From: a virus
DNA: 36,436 bases
Direction: 5' to 3' (one strand)
IMG/VR virus record: IMGVR_UViG_3300025000_000266
Coordinates: 1-36,436 of that record
Part shown: positions 5,750-15,147 of the stretch, one piece after another
Layout of the letters: the number at the start of each line of letters is the position of its first letter
How positions within the stretch are numbered: the stretch's first letter is position 1
Notes under the pieces: generated by a model
Seen by the model: only the letters and a program-made list of their open reading frames with translations
Databases searched by the model: none
Told to the model about the DNA's origin: nothing
Program-made: the position numbers and the translations under genes

Positions 5750-7568
5750 AGTTCACACCTTTCTGGATTTTGTCTTGAATACGTTTCATGGCCTGACTTC
5801 CCGCCGGGAGATCAGAAGCCTCGATTAAAAGACGTCTACCTTCTTTGCTTTCGAGCAGTTTTTTAGTTAGGGCAGGGTCATCGATGCCGAGTTTTTGGAG
5901 TCCGGTCTGTGCCCAGCGGTCCTCGCCGCGCTTGGGAGCAACGGCGCGCTCGATCCGCACACGCACCTTTTCGTCCCGAACGTCTTGAAGGAGTTTTGGA
6001 TTTTCCTGAAAGTATTGTTCAACCTCAGGAGTGATTTCAGCGGGTGGATTGGCGCGCCTGATCTGTCCCGACACAAGCTGCGCCACGGTCTGCGCTGCTA
6101 TCGGGTTCTCCCGGGTGAACTTGGCAAACGATGGGAAGCGCGCTGCAATTTCTTTTGCGCCAGACAGTGCATTAATGCCAACCTTGAGCGCCAGCGGGCT
6201 TGCTAGTCCTGCTCCGATTGCGCCACCAAGAGGACCGGCGAGAGCTGTTCCAGCGCCACCAGCCAAAAGCACGCGGGCCGCTGCTTTACCTGTCCAGTCG
6301 GTAGGGGATAGGCTTGGGTTTGCGAATACCTTGGCAGTAGCCAGGTCCTTCGCTCTTTGGCTAACGGGCACTCCTGAGATGCGTTCGAGTTCGCGAAGGT
6401 TCGCGGCGTTCCTCGGGTTCGCGCCGGATCCTGCTGCGACAAGTGCGGCATCCGGTTTACCTGCGGCAAGCATGTTCTTATTCAGTCTTCGCTCAATGGC
6501 GTGGAGTTTCGATAGCTGCCCATCGGCTTCAGATATCGCGCCCGCCACAGGCTTTAACAGCGTGCGGGTTTCTCCGGCTGCATCTTTTGCAGCCCTGGCT
6601 GCCTCGCTTGCGCGGCTGAATATCTGACCGCCTTTGTTGTAGGCGGATGCAGAGCCCTCATTCAGGAATTGCTTGATCTGGTAGAGGCTCTTGACGTTTA
6701 CCTTTCCGTCTTTCGATTCCTTACCGATTGAAGCAATCATTTCGTCGATTTCGGCAATCGCGCCGGACTTAAAATTCGGGTTCAGTTTGGCTTTTGCCGC
6801 CTCAAGGCGGTCAACGATTGGCTGAATGGAAACGCTTGCTTCGGGCGACGCAGACTCAAGCGTCCTTGATATCTGAGAGTTCAGCCGCGACTTTGCTCCT
6901 TGAATTCCATCGGCAAGCTCCGTGCGCACCCTGTCTGCGGCTTCCGTGATATCGCCGCCGCTTTGCTTGATGAGATCGTTTACCTCGTCCGTTCGCCCTG
7001 CGTAGTTCTGAATCAGCGACTCATCAACGCCCGAAACCGCCTGACCGATCTTGCGTCCTGCGTATCCAAGCGCCTTGCCCACGACGGGGATGCTTTCAGC
7101 GGCAAGCTGAATGCCACCGGATAGCTTTGCGCCGGACTCTGCGCGGTCTAGCTTGTCCTGCCAGCTTTCGCCCTCTTTGCCGTCCACAGCAGACATGACA
7201 GCGCCCTGTCCCGTTGACAGAGCGGTGCGGCCAAGCAGATAGCCAAGTCCTTTGCCCTCGGATAGTGCTGTTGCGGCTTTCGCGAGCCTCGGAAGCGCGC
7301 CACCAGGCGTAACAAGCGGTGCAGTGCCTTGAACGACCTTTTCAGCGTAGGGGCCTTCACCGGTTGCAATGGCCTTCCACCGCTGCGGATCTTGAACGCG
7401 CTCAACGAAGCGGTCCACCGCCGAAGCCTGTTCCGGGCCTGCGGGCTTGTCGTAGACCTGGGCGCCCTTTTCTTGCTCCGCTGGAAACTGATTCCAGTCG
7501 AATTTCTTCGGCTTCTCGGGTGCCGCTGCGTCTTCGGCAGGAAACTGGTTCCAATCGAATTTTGCCAT
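5676..7568 (-). CDS. Large DNA-ejection protein, P22 gp16-like position
   Basis: A 630-aa protein, the third of three ejection-type genes. It is Ala/Lys/Glu-rich, with a mostly helical middle and a Gly/Ala-rich hydrophobic patch around residues 440-475 (ARVLLAGGAGTALAGPLGGA region) that could insert into a membrane. The N-terminus carries the motif KFDWNQFPAE twice, at residues 3-12 and 22-31. The P22 gp16 group forms the channel for DNA entry; the call here rests on order, size and composition rather than clear motifs. It begins directly after the stop of the previous gene with GAGGG as ribosome site. Confidence 0.65.
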   Translation of the reverse strand: MAKFDWNQFPAEDAAAPEKPKKFDWNQFPAEQEKGAQVYDKPAGPEQASAVDRFVERVQDPQRWKAIATGEGPYAEKVVQGTAPLVTPGGALPRLAKAATALSEGKGLGYLLGRTALSTGQGAVMSAVDGKEGESWQDKLDRAESGAKLSGGIQLAAESIPVVGKALGYAGRKIGQAVSGVDESLIQNYAGRTDEVNDLIKQSGGDITEAADRVRTELADGIQGAKSRLNSQISRTLESASPEASVSIQPIVDRLEAAKAKLNPNFKSGAIAEIDEMIASIGKESKDGKVNVKSLYQIKQFLNEGSASAYNKGGQIFSRASEAARAAKDAAGETRTLLKPVAGAISEADGQLSKLHAIERRLNKNMLAAGKPDAALVAAGSGANPRNAANLRELERISGVPVSQRAKDLATAKVFANPSLSPTDWTGKAAARVLLAGGAGTALAGPLGGAIGAGLASPLALKVGINALSGAKEIAARFPSFAKFTRENPIAAQTVAQLVSGQIRRANPPAEITPEVEQYFQENPKLLQDVRDEKVRVRIERAVAPKRGEDRWAQTGLQKLGIDDPALTKKLLESKEGRRLLIEASDLPAGSQAMKRIQDKIQKGVNYGNESISGTPSEVLRRERKPSSGR

Positions 7569-8648
7569 TTACTTGGCCCTCTTTCCGCCCGCTGCGATTG
7601 CCTCGCCCACCATTGACTCAGGAACGACTCGCACCTTGCCGTCAGGACCGATCATCCGGACGCCAGAGGGTTGCGAAGGTCCGCGTCCGTCCGCCATTGC
7701 AGAGGGAATGATGCCACCGCTGCCGCCACCCCTGAGCGTTGCGGGAACCTCAGGAATAGCTGCGTCCATCCCGCGAAATGCGCGAGTGTCATACCCAGAC
7801 GCAGAAAGCGCCTGAACGTCTGCGGCAGACTTCGATTTCAGAAGCCGGTCAACAATCGCGAGCTTGTTCTTGGCCACTTCCGGCGTGTCAGAAAGCTGCG
7901 GGAACATCTTGCGATATTTTTCCTCGTCCTCTTTGCGAAGAACGCCGCCTTCCATGAATCGACCAAATGCTTGCGAACCGGCACGCATCTGAGCGTCAAT
8001 GGTTGCAGCCTTTTCGTTGTAGGGATTCATGGCGCTCAAGCGTCCAGAAATCGGTCCGAATGAATCGACGTTTGCACCAATGGTCCCGCTGATGTCTTCG
8101 AGCATCCGTGGAATCTGCTTACCCTCGTTGACGGACAGAACCTTGTCAGCGGGGAGCATCTTTTGCCCGATGACGACCTGACCCGTCACAGGGTCAACCA
8201 TGCCCTTACCTCTTGCCAGCGCGTTGTCTTTCGCAGTCTTAGCCTTAATCTCCCCAATCTGCGCCATCTTCAACTGCTGCTCAATACCGTCCCTGCTCAT
8301 GCGGTACTTGCGGAGATTCCCGTTGTAAAAGATCGGGTCATAGTCTGCCGGAGCGTCTTGCTCGCCCATGATGCCGGCGCCGATTAGTTCTTGACGGGCT
8401 TTCGGGTACATCGCCGCGCGCTCTTGCTCCGACAGTCCCGACATGGATTCAAGCGCGTTTCCAAACATTGACGCCTTCTGAAGGAGCGCCTTCGTTTTCG
8501 AGTCGCGGTCGAATGCTTCGCTTTCTTTCGCCATCTGGTTCTGCTGCATCGCGAGCCCGCGCAGATTCATCGCCTTGGTTTGCGAGTCGAGCATTGACGG
8601 CATTTCAAGCGGCTTCAGGTTCTGATAAATGCTTGAGTCGATAGGCAT
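7569..8648 (-). CDS. DNA-ejection protein, P22 gp20-like position
   Basis: A 359-aa helical protein of Gln/Met/Ala-rich type, with a C-terminal tail GPDGKVRVVPESMVGEAIAA that is common as an anchor end in phage virion proteins. It lies between two other ejection-type genes. No enzymatic motif is visible. A role in the ejected inner-virion complex is inferred from order and composition. AAGGAAAT precedes the ATG. Confidence 0.6.
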   Translation of the reverse strand: MPIDSSIYQNLKPLEMPSMLDSQTKAMNLRGLAMQQNQMAKESEAFDRDSKTKALLQKASMFGNALESMSGLSEQERAAMYPKARQELIGAGIMGEQDAPADYDPIFYNGNLRKYRMSRDGIEQQLKMAQIGEIKAKTAKDNALARGKGMVDPVTGQVVIGQKMLPADKVLSVNEGKQIPRMLEDISGTIGANVDSFGPISGRLSAMNPYNEKAATIDAQMRAGSQAFGRFMEGGVLRKEDEEKYRKMFPQLSDTPEVAKNKLAIVDRLLKSKSAADVQALSASGYDTRAFRGMDAAIPEVPATLRGGGSGGIIPSAMADGRGPSQPSGVRMIGPDGKVRVVPESMVGEAIAAGGKRAK

Positions 8649-8651
8649 GGC

Positions 8652-9392
8652 TTATTTCCTTCCGAGGAGTCCGTAAGTGCGACCGTCTGAGTAGCTAGTA
8701 GGCGAAATATTGCTATTCAGTGCTTGCGTGCTCTGGCTCATCCATCCGCCTGGGCTTATGGCCGGACTGAGCATAGCCGCGTAGTCGTTGCCCATCTTGC
8801 CAATGCCCGACAGCGTGTTGCCCCATGCCTGTGCGCTTGCCATCCCAGCGGCGCCCTGAGCATTGGCCGCGTTCATGTAGTTTTCACCGACATTGTTTGC
8901 GTAGTTCTGGCCTGTTGCCGCGTTCTGCGCGTTCGCGTTTTGACCAAAGCCAGCTAGCGAGGAGAGCCGCCCAAACCTACGATCACGGTCAGCGTTGAAG
9001 CGGGTATAGGCGTTCTGGTACTCGTTCGAGGCGTAGTCCTGTCCGTACTTGGAAAGCGCCTTGAGTGTCCCGCCGCTCTGAAGCCCGCCGCGTGCGGCTG
9101 CTGAGCGTTCAAGCGCCTTCTGTCCTTCCTTCATGCGGAAGTCGTAGCCGGGATCTTGCTGGAAATCGGCGGCAGTGAAGTCACGCATGTAGTCCGCGCC
9201 CTGCATACCGGACAGCGCAGTGACTCCGGCCTGGCGCCACGGTTCTTGATCGGCGCGAGTTTGGTTATACTGTTTCTCCTGAAGTGCTGTCGCCCTGTCA
9301 GCAGCGGCGGTTTGTTTGTCTGCCGCGTCTCCTGCCGCATCCGACTGCATCTTTGTTCCAATGACATTCGCGACTGCTGCCCAAATAGACAT
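8652..9392 (-). CDS. DNA transfer/ejection protein, P22 gp7-like position
   Basis: A 246-aa protein with the hallmark blocks QEPWRQAGVTAL, DPGYDFRMKEGQKALERSA, AARGGLQSGGTLKAL and YASNEYQNAYTRF, which I recognise from a widespread phage DNA transfer/internal virion family. It is rich in Ala, Asn, Gln and Gly. In P22 the matching gene product is ejected with the DNA. A strong site (GGGAGG) precedes the ATG. It starts the ejection set gp7-gp20-gp16 in that order. Confidence 0.78.
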   Translation of the reverse strand: MSIWAAVANVIGTKMQSDAAGDAADKQTAAADRATALQEKQYNQTRADQEPWRQAGVTALSGMQGADYMRDFTAADFQQDPGYDFRMKEGQKALERSAAARGGLQSGGTLKALSKYGQDYASNEYQNAYTRFNADRDRRFGRLSSLAGFGQNANAQNAATGQNYANNVGENYMNAANAQGAAGMASAQAWGNTLSGIGKMGNDYAAMLSPAISPGGWMSQSTQALNSNISPTSYSDGRTYGLLGRK

Positions 9393-9445
9393 TTAAATGC
9401 CTCCCTCAGTCTGTTTTTGCTTTGAATTGATATTTTTTCGGTCGC

Positions 9446-9610
9446 TCACAAATCCCTCACTTTTTCGCAGACGTGCTCATCAGTGTGCGGCACGGGCTGG
9501 CAGTCCTTCACGATCACGCGGTTCACGCCGCATCCTGAGAGCCACACGAGCACGCCGAGAGCGCCCCACCAGATAGCCATTGCGAGAGTCGCGGCGCGGA
9601 GGAGTTTCAT
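9446..9610 (-). CDS. 54-aa lipoprotein
   Basis: The hydrophobic N-terminus (residues 6-24) ends in lipobox LSGC with Cys27 as the lipidated residue, followed by a short soluble part with two more cysteines. The start at 9610 lies 7 bases after the fibre stop, with GGGTGGTG as a possible ribosome site. It resembles o-spanin-type or superinfection-exclusion lipoproteins in size, but lies far from the lysis genes. Function unknown. Confidence 0.55.
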   Translation of the reverse strand: MKLLRAATLAMAIWWGALGVLVWLSGCGVNRVIVKDCQPVPHTDEHVCEKVRDL

Positions 9611-9617
9611 AAACACA

Positions 9618-11378
9618 TCACCACCCGGTCCATCCGCTAATGGGGACAGAGAAATTAAAACTGATAACTGCACCGGCACCGGTAATTGCGTTTCCGTTTT
9701 GCGGCGTCATACTTGATGCACCCGAGGTTTGAACACCAAATTTTACTAGGTTTGTCGCGCTGGTATCCGAAAGGACAGTTAGACCGTTGAAGTAAGTTGC
9801 AGACGGCACGGCACCGACCGACCCACCCCCCACCACGGTTGTCGCTGTAACTTTTGCCCCCACCGCTACGGTTACGTTACCGTTGACTCCGGAGTGTCCA
9901 AGAGTCATCGACATTAGTGCTGCAGTAGGGGTGCCCGCCGTAACGTACCCCTGAACGAAAAGCCTGTCCTTGTCTCGCCAGCTATAAACAGCCTGCGATG
10001 AGGGTGTCCCAAGTCCAGTAAAGGTCGCCGTGTACAATTGAGCGTCCGTATCCGTTTTATGCTCAAGCACTGACCAATTCGAGCCGTCTGAAACGATCGT
10101 GTATGTCTCACGTTCTGTATGCAGAAGCCGCGTAGTTGACCCGTCTATGGTTTCTGATGCGTTCCCGTCAATTGTGATGACGTATGCCGAGCTATCCGTT
10201 TTCTTGATAATGATTTGCTTATTCGTGTTGCTCGCTGCTGCCGGGAGGTTAATCGTAGCCGCACCCGCTGTCGCATTGAACAGGATGATTTCGCTTGCGC
10301 TTGCCGTGTAGGGACTATCTGCCGTGGCCTTTGAAACAACCGTGAAACCGCCGGGAACTGCCGCCCACTTTGTGCCGCTTGCAGCCGCCGAGTCTGCTGT
10401 CAACACAGTGTCGTTGGCCCCGACCCCAAGCCTTACGTTATCCGTCCCATCGTGAACGATCACGTCACCTTTGGTTGTGCTTGGTGCGAGAGCGTCGAAT
10501 GCTGCTGTCTGTGCAGTCTGCCCCGTCCCGCCGTTTGCAATCGCCACGGTTCCGGTGATGTTCGCAGCCGTGCCCGATGCGTTACCCGTCAGGCTTGCTG
10601 TGATTGTCCCGGCGCTGAAATTACCCGACGCATCCCGCGCAACAATCGCGCTTGCCGTGTTCGCACTCGCCGCAGTCGTTGCCGAATTGGAAACCTTGCC
10701 CGCCGTTGCGATTGTCGCGAGCTTCGTGTCCACGATGGCAGCAGAAGCATTGATATCGTCATTGACGATCACGCCCGAGGCAATTGCGGTAGTCATTCCG
10801 GTTGATGTCACGTCGCCCGTTAGGTTTCCGGTAATCGTGGCAGCGGAGCCGGTTACATTGCCCGTTACGTCGCCTGTGAGGTTCCCCGTTACGTCGCCCG
10901 TTAGGTTGCCGGTAACATTTCCTGTTACGGCGCCAGTGACGTTTCCGGTAACATCCCCCGTCACATCCCCGGTTAAATTTCCCGTCACGTTACCTGTAAC
11001 ATCACCCGTGAGTGGTGCCGTCACTCCTGCGAACGTCGGAGAAGCGCCCGTGTGTAGATCCTGCGGAGCTGCAATCGTAATGGTTCCAACCCCGTGAGTG
11101 ACCGTAACTTGATTTGTCGTGCCCTGTAGCGTGGTCCATTCGGTGTCGTAGTTCGTGCCCGACGCCTTGACTAGCATCTGATCTGTGGTGCCGCCAATGG
11201 CAACGCCTGGACCCGTTGCGCCAGTGTCGCCCGTTAATCCGGTATCACCCCTGAGCGGTGTCTCGGCGCCAGCATCGTCCTTCGTGTAGAACAGTCCATC
11301 AGTCTTTGCATAGATCGAAGCCGTTCCTGCCGGTGGAGTAGGTGTCGCGTCATCTTCCGTAAATACTAAGTCACTCAT
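9618..11378 (-). CDS. Tail fibre with collagen-like and TGDV/TGNL repeats
   Basis: A 586-aa protein. The N-terminal part holds [17 protein letters not shown], a block common in fibre-attachment regions, then a short collagen-like stretch ([15 protein letters not shown], residues 44-58). Residues 123-191 are an almost perfect tetrapeptide array of TGDV, TGNV and TGNL units. A strand-rich shaft follows ([16 protein letters not shown] type) and a C-terminal head ending in [13 protein letters not shown]. Such proteins are trimeric fibres that bind the host. Its ATG overlaps the stop of the preceding gene. The repeat array is likely to vary in length. Confidence 0.8.
   Translation of the reverse strand: MSDLVFTEDDATPTPPAGTASIYAKTDGLFYTKDDAGAETPLRGDTGLTGDTGATGPGVAIGGTTDQMLVKASGTNYDTEWTTLQGTTNQVTVTHGVGTITIAAPQDLHTGASPTFAGVTAPLTGDVTGNVTGNLTGDVTGDVTGNVTGAVTGNVTGNLTGDVTGNLTGDVTGNVTGSAATITGNLTGDVTSTGMTTAIASGVIVNDDINASAAIVDTKLATIATAGKVSNSATTAASANTASAIVARDASGNFSAGTITASLTGNASGTAANITGTVAIANGGTGQTAQTAAFDALAPSTTKGDVIVHDGTDNVRLGVGANDTVLTADSAAASGTKWAAVPGGFTVVSKATADSPYTASASEIILFNATAGAATINLPAAASNTNKQIIIKKTDSSAYVITIDGNASETIDGSTTRLLHTERETYTIVSDGSNWSVLEHKTDTDAQLYTATFTGLGTPSSQAVYSWRDKDRLFVQGYVTAGTPTAALMSMTLGHSGVNGNVTVAVGAKVTATTVVGGGSVGAVPSATYFNGLTVLSDTSATNLVKFGVQTSGASSMTPQNGNAITGAGAVISFNFSVPISGWTGW
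10806..11012 (-). repeat. 12-bp tandem repeat array coding [12 protein letters not shown]
   Basis: About 17 imperfect 12-base units run in frame inside the fibre gene. Each encodes Thr-Gly-Asp/Asn-Val/Leu. The third codon positions vary between units, so the protein repeat is better kept than the DNA repeat. Confidence 0.85.
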
Positions 11379-11908
11379 AGAATCCTACCTCGTCCGAAGA
11401 TTTGAAGTGAACCGCCCGAAGCGATTGTGACCCGCTGGAAAGCCACGAGCTGTCTGTTGACTGGAACCTCAATCGTGTCGTTGATGTAATCAGGACTGAA
11501 CGCGCCCACGCCGGTTTCACCGATTGGTCCGGTTGCTCCGGTATCGCCAGTGTCGCCCTTTACGCCTTGGATGCCTTGGTCGCCTTGAACACCCTGAATG
11601 CCCTGCGCACCTTGCGGACCTGTCAGATTGGCTTGCAACGTCCATGATGTTTCGCCGGTCTTTTTGTAGTAATCCCCGTTTGAGCGGAAATAGAAGTCAT
11701 TGACCTCGCCAAGACTTCCAGAGGGTGCGCTAGATCCGCTGAAAATGTTCGTCCCGTCAACGTCGAGTTCGGTATTGGTGAGCGCAACGTGTCCGCCCAC
11801 GCGAAAGAACAACTGTCGGAACCATGCAGCCCATACAGGCGACAACTGCCCCTGCCGGTCCATAATCGGGCTTTGGTACGGAACTGGTGGGAGGTCGCGC
11901 TCAGCCAT
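11375..11908 (-). CDS. Short collagen-repeat fibre or needle-like protein
   Basis: A 177-aa protein. The N-terminus ([20 protein letters not shown], then [10 protein letters not shown]) resembles the virion-binding ends of small phage tail proteins. Residues about 95-132 are Gly-X-Y triplets ([19 protein letters not shown] and onward), a collagen-like shaft. It follows the gp10-like gene, the place of the P22 needle gp26, but it lacks the long coiled coil of gp26. A trimeric fibre tip or plug is the likely role. It overlaps both neighbours by a few bases. Confidence 0.65.
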   Translation of the reverse strand: MAERDLPPVPYQSPIMDRQGQLSPVWAAWFRQLFFRVGGHVALTNTELDVDGTNIFSGSSAPSGSLGEVNDFYFRSNGDYYKKTGETSWTLQANLTGPQGAQGIQGVQGDQGIQGVKGDTGDTGATGPIGETGVGAFSPDYINDTIEVPVNRQLVAFQRVTIASGGSLQIFGRGRIL

Positions 11909-13350
11909 TACGCCGTGCCCTCCTCAAATTCTATTTCAGCACCGATTAGAACGGTTTTCACCGGGTCGGTGATTCGGACGCGGTAAACGCGGTCTTCTGA
12001 CGATCCAAGTCTGCGCCAAACAACGCCGGTTTTTGTTTTGCCGATCTTCCCGATGTCGGACCACCGCTCGTTTGACCAATTGTGCCCGCCATCGTCAGAC
12101 CATTGAAGCATCGCTTGCGGGTCCGAGCCTTGGCCCGTGATGAGGCCAACGCCGGTCTGCATGTCGAGCTGGAAACGCGAATGGAAAAGCTGCTTCAGGC
12201 CTTTTGAAATGTGAGGGGCCGTTCTGATTCGCGCAATCGGTGTCTCGTTGTCGGTGTAAACGTCCGGGTCAAGCGCGTACAGGTTCCCGTTTTCGTAATC
12301 GCCCACCACGTTCAGACCGTAGGCAACGGCGTGGCAGTCTGCGCGGTGCCGTTTCAGTGCAAGCTGATCGAGGTAAGTGCGCTCGTGCCAAAGCCCTGTC
12401 GATGCGTCGTAAACCCATGTAGCGTCGTGGCCCGGAAGGTTCAAGCAGTAGAACTGATGCCCGCCCTGCTGGTATGTCCACGCGCGCGCGTCTTCTAAAT
12501 CATCCGGATCAATCCCGCGAATCACGCTTTCAATTGCTGGCGTGCTGATCCTCTCTTCTTGATATCCTTGCGCGCGGTAAATAATGCCGCTTCCGGTTTC
12601 ATCTCCTCCGAGCCAGTAGACAGTGCCGCCGAGCTTCGCAATTGAGAAGGGTGCAGCGCAGCCAACATCAATGACAGCACCTTGAATGCGCTGGAATGGG
12701 TTTTCTGCGTCACCGCCGTTGTAGAACACTTCAATGCTTTGTGTTCCAAATGCGTACAGATTTTGATTTGAAACGACATGTCCAATAAGCTCATCAGGGC
12801 TTCCCTCTGCCGTTGCAATGTCAAGAGCGTTAAAGTCGAGGGTTAAAGCATCGGTTGCGTCGATATAAAAGAACTGTCCCGACCCGGACTTATTGAAGAT
12901 GAAATAGCCATCCAAGAAGGCCACGTAATCCGCTGGCTGAAAGTCTTCATCGGTGATCTGAGTAAAGCTACTTGTCTCAATATTCCACGCGTAGCCATAC
13001 TGACCGTCTACTGCAATGAGTTGGGTACCGTTGTCGGACATGGACACATAGCCGGTGTAGGTGTTCAGGGTTCCTATTTCTGTCGCTACCCATGCGCTTG
13101 AAACCGAATAAAGTTTGTTACCTCCTACCGCGAAAAGCTGTCCGTTAGACGCACGCCACTCGCCGCGAACCGGGCTAGTGGGAAGCGTAACGAGGAGGCG
13201 AAGCCCAGGCGTCGGAACAAGCGCCGCCACTTCGCGCTCCTTTCCGGTTCCGAGTGCGTTGATTTCCGGATAAAGGTTCACGCAACGCTGACAGTCCACG
13301 TTCACCGACTGCAGCGTGTAGCTCGGGCCGATGAATCCGGGGAACCTCAC
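11908..13350 (-). CDS. Packaged DNA stabilisation protein, P22 gp10-like
   Basis: A 480-aa, mostly beta-strand protein. Its opening ([20 protein letters not shown], then VNLYPE) and later blocks ([42 protein letters not shown]) fit the phage stabilisation/hub family of P22 gp10, which closes the portal after packaging. P22 gp10 is of similar size. It starts with GTG overlapping the preceding stop (GTGA), so it is translationally coupled to the gp4-like gene, its assembly partner. Confidence 0.85.
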   Translation of the reverse strand: MRFPGFIGPSYTLQSVNVDCQRCVNLYPEINALGTGKEREVAALVPTPGLRLLVTLPTSPVRGEWRASNGQLFAVGGNKLYSVSSAWVATEIGTLNTYTGYVSMSDNGTQLIAVDGQYGYAWNIETSSFTQITDEDFQPADYVAFLDGYFIFNKSGSGQFFYIDATDALTLDFNALDIATAEGSPDELIGHVVSNQNLYAFGTQSIEVFYNGGDAENPFQRIQGAVIDVGCAAPFSIAKLGGTVYWLGGDETGSGIIYRAQGYQEERISTPAIESVIRGIDPDDLEDARAWTYQQGGHQFYCLNLPGHDATWVYDASTGLWHERTYLDQLALKRHRADCHAVAYGLNVVGDYENGNLYALDPDVYTDNETPIARIRTAPHISKGLKQLFHSRFQLDMQTGVGLITGQGSDPQAMLQWSDDGGHNWSNERWSDIGKIGKTKTGVVWRRLGSSEDRVYRVRITDPVKTVLIGAEIEFEEGTA

Positions 13351-14057
13351 GTGGGGTCACCCGTGAGAATATTGAACCCGCCTTCACTGATTAGCGCCTC
13401 ATCTACCCGGAGGTATTGAGGCCTGTGATTCATGCGTTTAATGTTGGCCTTTGCTTCGACCGCAACGATTGCGACAGCATCGGGTACGGCTTTCCCGTAC
13501 TCAGGAGTAAGGCGAAGCGCCAAGCCATAGACCAGCGCCTCTTCGTAGCCAGGCGGGAATGCAACAGCGGTGTCGAGCGTGGAGACTTCGGTCAAGGGCT
13601 TCCAGGACCACAAAACCAGCTTATGCGCCGCGCTTGGCATCGGGTACAGGTTCAGCGTTTCGAGAGGGTAGGTGCCTTCAGCGTAAAGCGCCGTTACTCT
13701 ATCGTAGGATACTCCCTTAAGCCGGATTGAGGCCCACTCAGCAAGCGAAAGGATCCGCACGGGGTATTCAACCGCTGGTGTCTGCGTTTCATCTCGAAGC
13801 AATGCTTCGTCAATCCGCAGCGGGCGAGTCGTGCTGAAGTCTCCACCCGTACCCAGCGTATAAGAGGCAGTACTTGGCGTGAGCGTGAACTCTTCGCGTA
13901 CCCGCGCATAAATCAGTAGCTCTTCCGTGCTCCAGCTCGAAAGCATTCTATTAAGGGCCGAGAGGCCATCCGTAGCCTCTGAAGATGCCAAGCTTTCGCC
14001 TGGCGCCAATGCCCCAATCAGGCGCAGCGATGCTGAGACTAAATCTCTACCTGTCAC
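13347..14057 (-). CDS. Tail accessory factor, P22 gp4-like
   Basis: A 236-aa protein beginning TGRDLVSASLRLIGALAPGE, with SSWSTEELLIYARVREEF and a C-terminal helical region (PPGYEEALVYGLALRLTPEY). These match the gp4 head-completion family, which docks under the portal ring. P22 gp4 also has peptidoglycan-hydrolase activity; I cannot see whether this one does. GTG start in a GTGA overlap. It lies between the glycosyltransferase and the gp10-like gene. Confidence 0.8.
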   Translation of the reverse strand: MTGRDLVSASLRLIGALAPGESLASSEATDGLSALNRMLSSWSTEELLIYARVREEFTLTPSTASYTLGTGGDFSTTRPLRIDEALLRDETQTPAVEYPVRILSLAEWASIRLKGVSYDRVTALYAEGTYPLETLNLYPMPSAAHKLVLWSWKPLTEVSTLDTAVAFPPGYEEALVYGLALRLTPEYGKAVPDAVAIVAVEAKANIKRMNHRPQYLRVDEALISEGGFNILTGDPT

Positions 14058-14743
14058 GCCTTACCCCCTGCTGAAACCTGCGCGATCCCTGCGCGTTTCT
14101 TCAGCCAGTTTCCGATGTGGCCAACGTAGGGCCGGTTAAAATCCCAATGAGTGAGTTTGATCTCTGGATCGAGGAACACCTTGCCGCCGACCTTGCGCCA
14201 CTCCTTGCAAAAGTGAACGTCTTCGCCGTAAAGCGAGTCGTCTTGAAATTTCATTTCAAAGTAACAGTGCGCTTTGTGGCCGAGGTGATCGTATTCACGT
14301 TCTGGGTGCGCGGATTTCAGCGTTTCAAATACGTTCCGCGAAAGGCTCATGAAGCCGCCGGGGAGGTGCGCGATCTCAAGTAAACCGTGTTCATTCGCCC
14401 ACAGCTCTTTATTTTCGAGCCATCCAACCGGGTAGATTTCGGTTTCATTCTTGAACCGATAGGCTCCACCAACGAAGTCAACCGGCTGCTTTGCCAGCTT
14501 GATCAGTGCGCCAGGCTCAAACGTGATGTCTGAATCCAAAAACACGAGCCGGTCAAAGTCTGAGTCCATGAAGTCTTGAGCAAGCTGGTTCCTCCCCATC
14601 GCCGGGTGAGAGCAATTAGGGAGGAACCGAAACTGCACAATGTCGCCACCCAAGAGCCCAACGGTCTGCTCGTTGAGAAGACAGCGAACCGTCTCCACAG
14701 GAACTTTTCCGTCATAAACCGGGATGGCGACATTGATTTTCAT
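14054..14743 (-). CDS. GT-A fold glycosyltransferase within the head genes
   Basis: A 229-aa protein with glycosyltransferase family-2-like features: a first strand INVAIPVYDGK, the block GRNQLAQDF, the metal-binding LDSDITFEPG with DSD at residues 70-72, HLPGGFM, and GEDVHFC at 173-178. Such enzymes move a sugar from a nucleotide sugar to an acceptor. The ribosome site lies in the 3' end of the upstream gene and the stop is coupled to the gp4-like gene, so it is expressed with structural proteins. I infer that it may glycosylate a virion protein or host glycan; the acceptor is unknown. Confidence 0.82.
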   Translation of the reverse strand: MKINVAIPVYDGKVPVETVRCLLNEQTVGLLGGDIVQFRFLPNCSHPAMGRNQLAQDFMDSDFDRLVFLDSDITFEPGALIKLAKQPVDFVGGAYRFKNETEIYPVGWLENKELWANEHGLLEIAHLPGGFMSLSRNVFETLKSAHPEREYDHLGHKAHCYFEMKFQDDSLYGEDVHFCKEWRKVGGKVFLDPEIKLTHWDFNRPYVGHIGNWLKKRAGIAQVSAGGKA

Positions 14744-14744
14744 G

Positions 14745-15083
14745 TTACGCTTCGCCCTTGATGATCCCGACGGCTACGAGAGCCGCGCGGAGTTCATTCG
14801 TCAGGACCACAAGCGCGTTGCCCTGTTCGGCAAGCGTGGCGATCGAGTTCACGATCAACGTGCTGTTGTACGTTCCGGTCAGAGCCGCGATGCCGTTTGT
14901 GGCAGCAGCAGCGCCAGCAGAGGCATCGGTCACGGCGACCGCGACAGCCTGTGATGCGTTTCCACGCTGAGCAATCGGGGTGGCTCCGTAGAAGCCGACT
15001 AGATCAGCAGCAGACTGGCCGAGGGTAATTCCGCCAGGCGTTTTGACGCTGTTTGTTTCCAATGTATCTGTTGCAGTATTCAT
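14745..15083 (-). CDS. Head-fibre-like decoration protein
   Basis: A 112-aa protein with SAADLVGFYGATPIAQRGNASQ in two parts and a C-terminal LVVLTNELRAALVAVGIIKG. This combination is frequent in small phage head-fibre or decoration proteins encoded next to the coat gene. I chose the ATG at 15083 because AAGGAGAA lies 8 bases upstream; a longer frame starts at 15128 without a site. It is Ala/Thr-rich and helical at the end. Likely binds the capsid surface. Confidence 0.65.
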   Translation of the reverse strand: MNTATDTLETNSVKTPGGITLGQSAADLVGFYGATPIAQRGNASQAVAVAVTDASAGAAAATNGIAALTGTYNSTLIVNSIATLAEQGNALVVLTNELRAALVAVGIIKGEA

Positions 15084-15147
15084 TTCTATTTCTCCTTCAA
15101 GTGGGAGGCTGCGACCCGATTCACTCAAGCCGCAGCTCCGATTTTAA

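Noticed and set aside
6031-6627. A 198-codon plus-strand frame opposite the large ejection gene
   Set aside because: Shadow of Ala-rich coding on the other strand; low-complexity Ala/Ser/Pro product.
10471-11097. A 208-codon plus-strand open frame across the fibre repeats
   Set aside because: It is the antisense reading of the TGDV/TGNL array and gives a monotonous Val/Pro/Thr product. The repeats alone explain the lack of stops.
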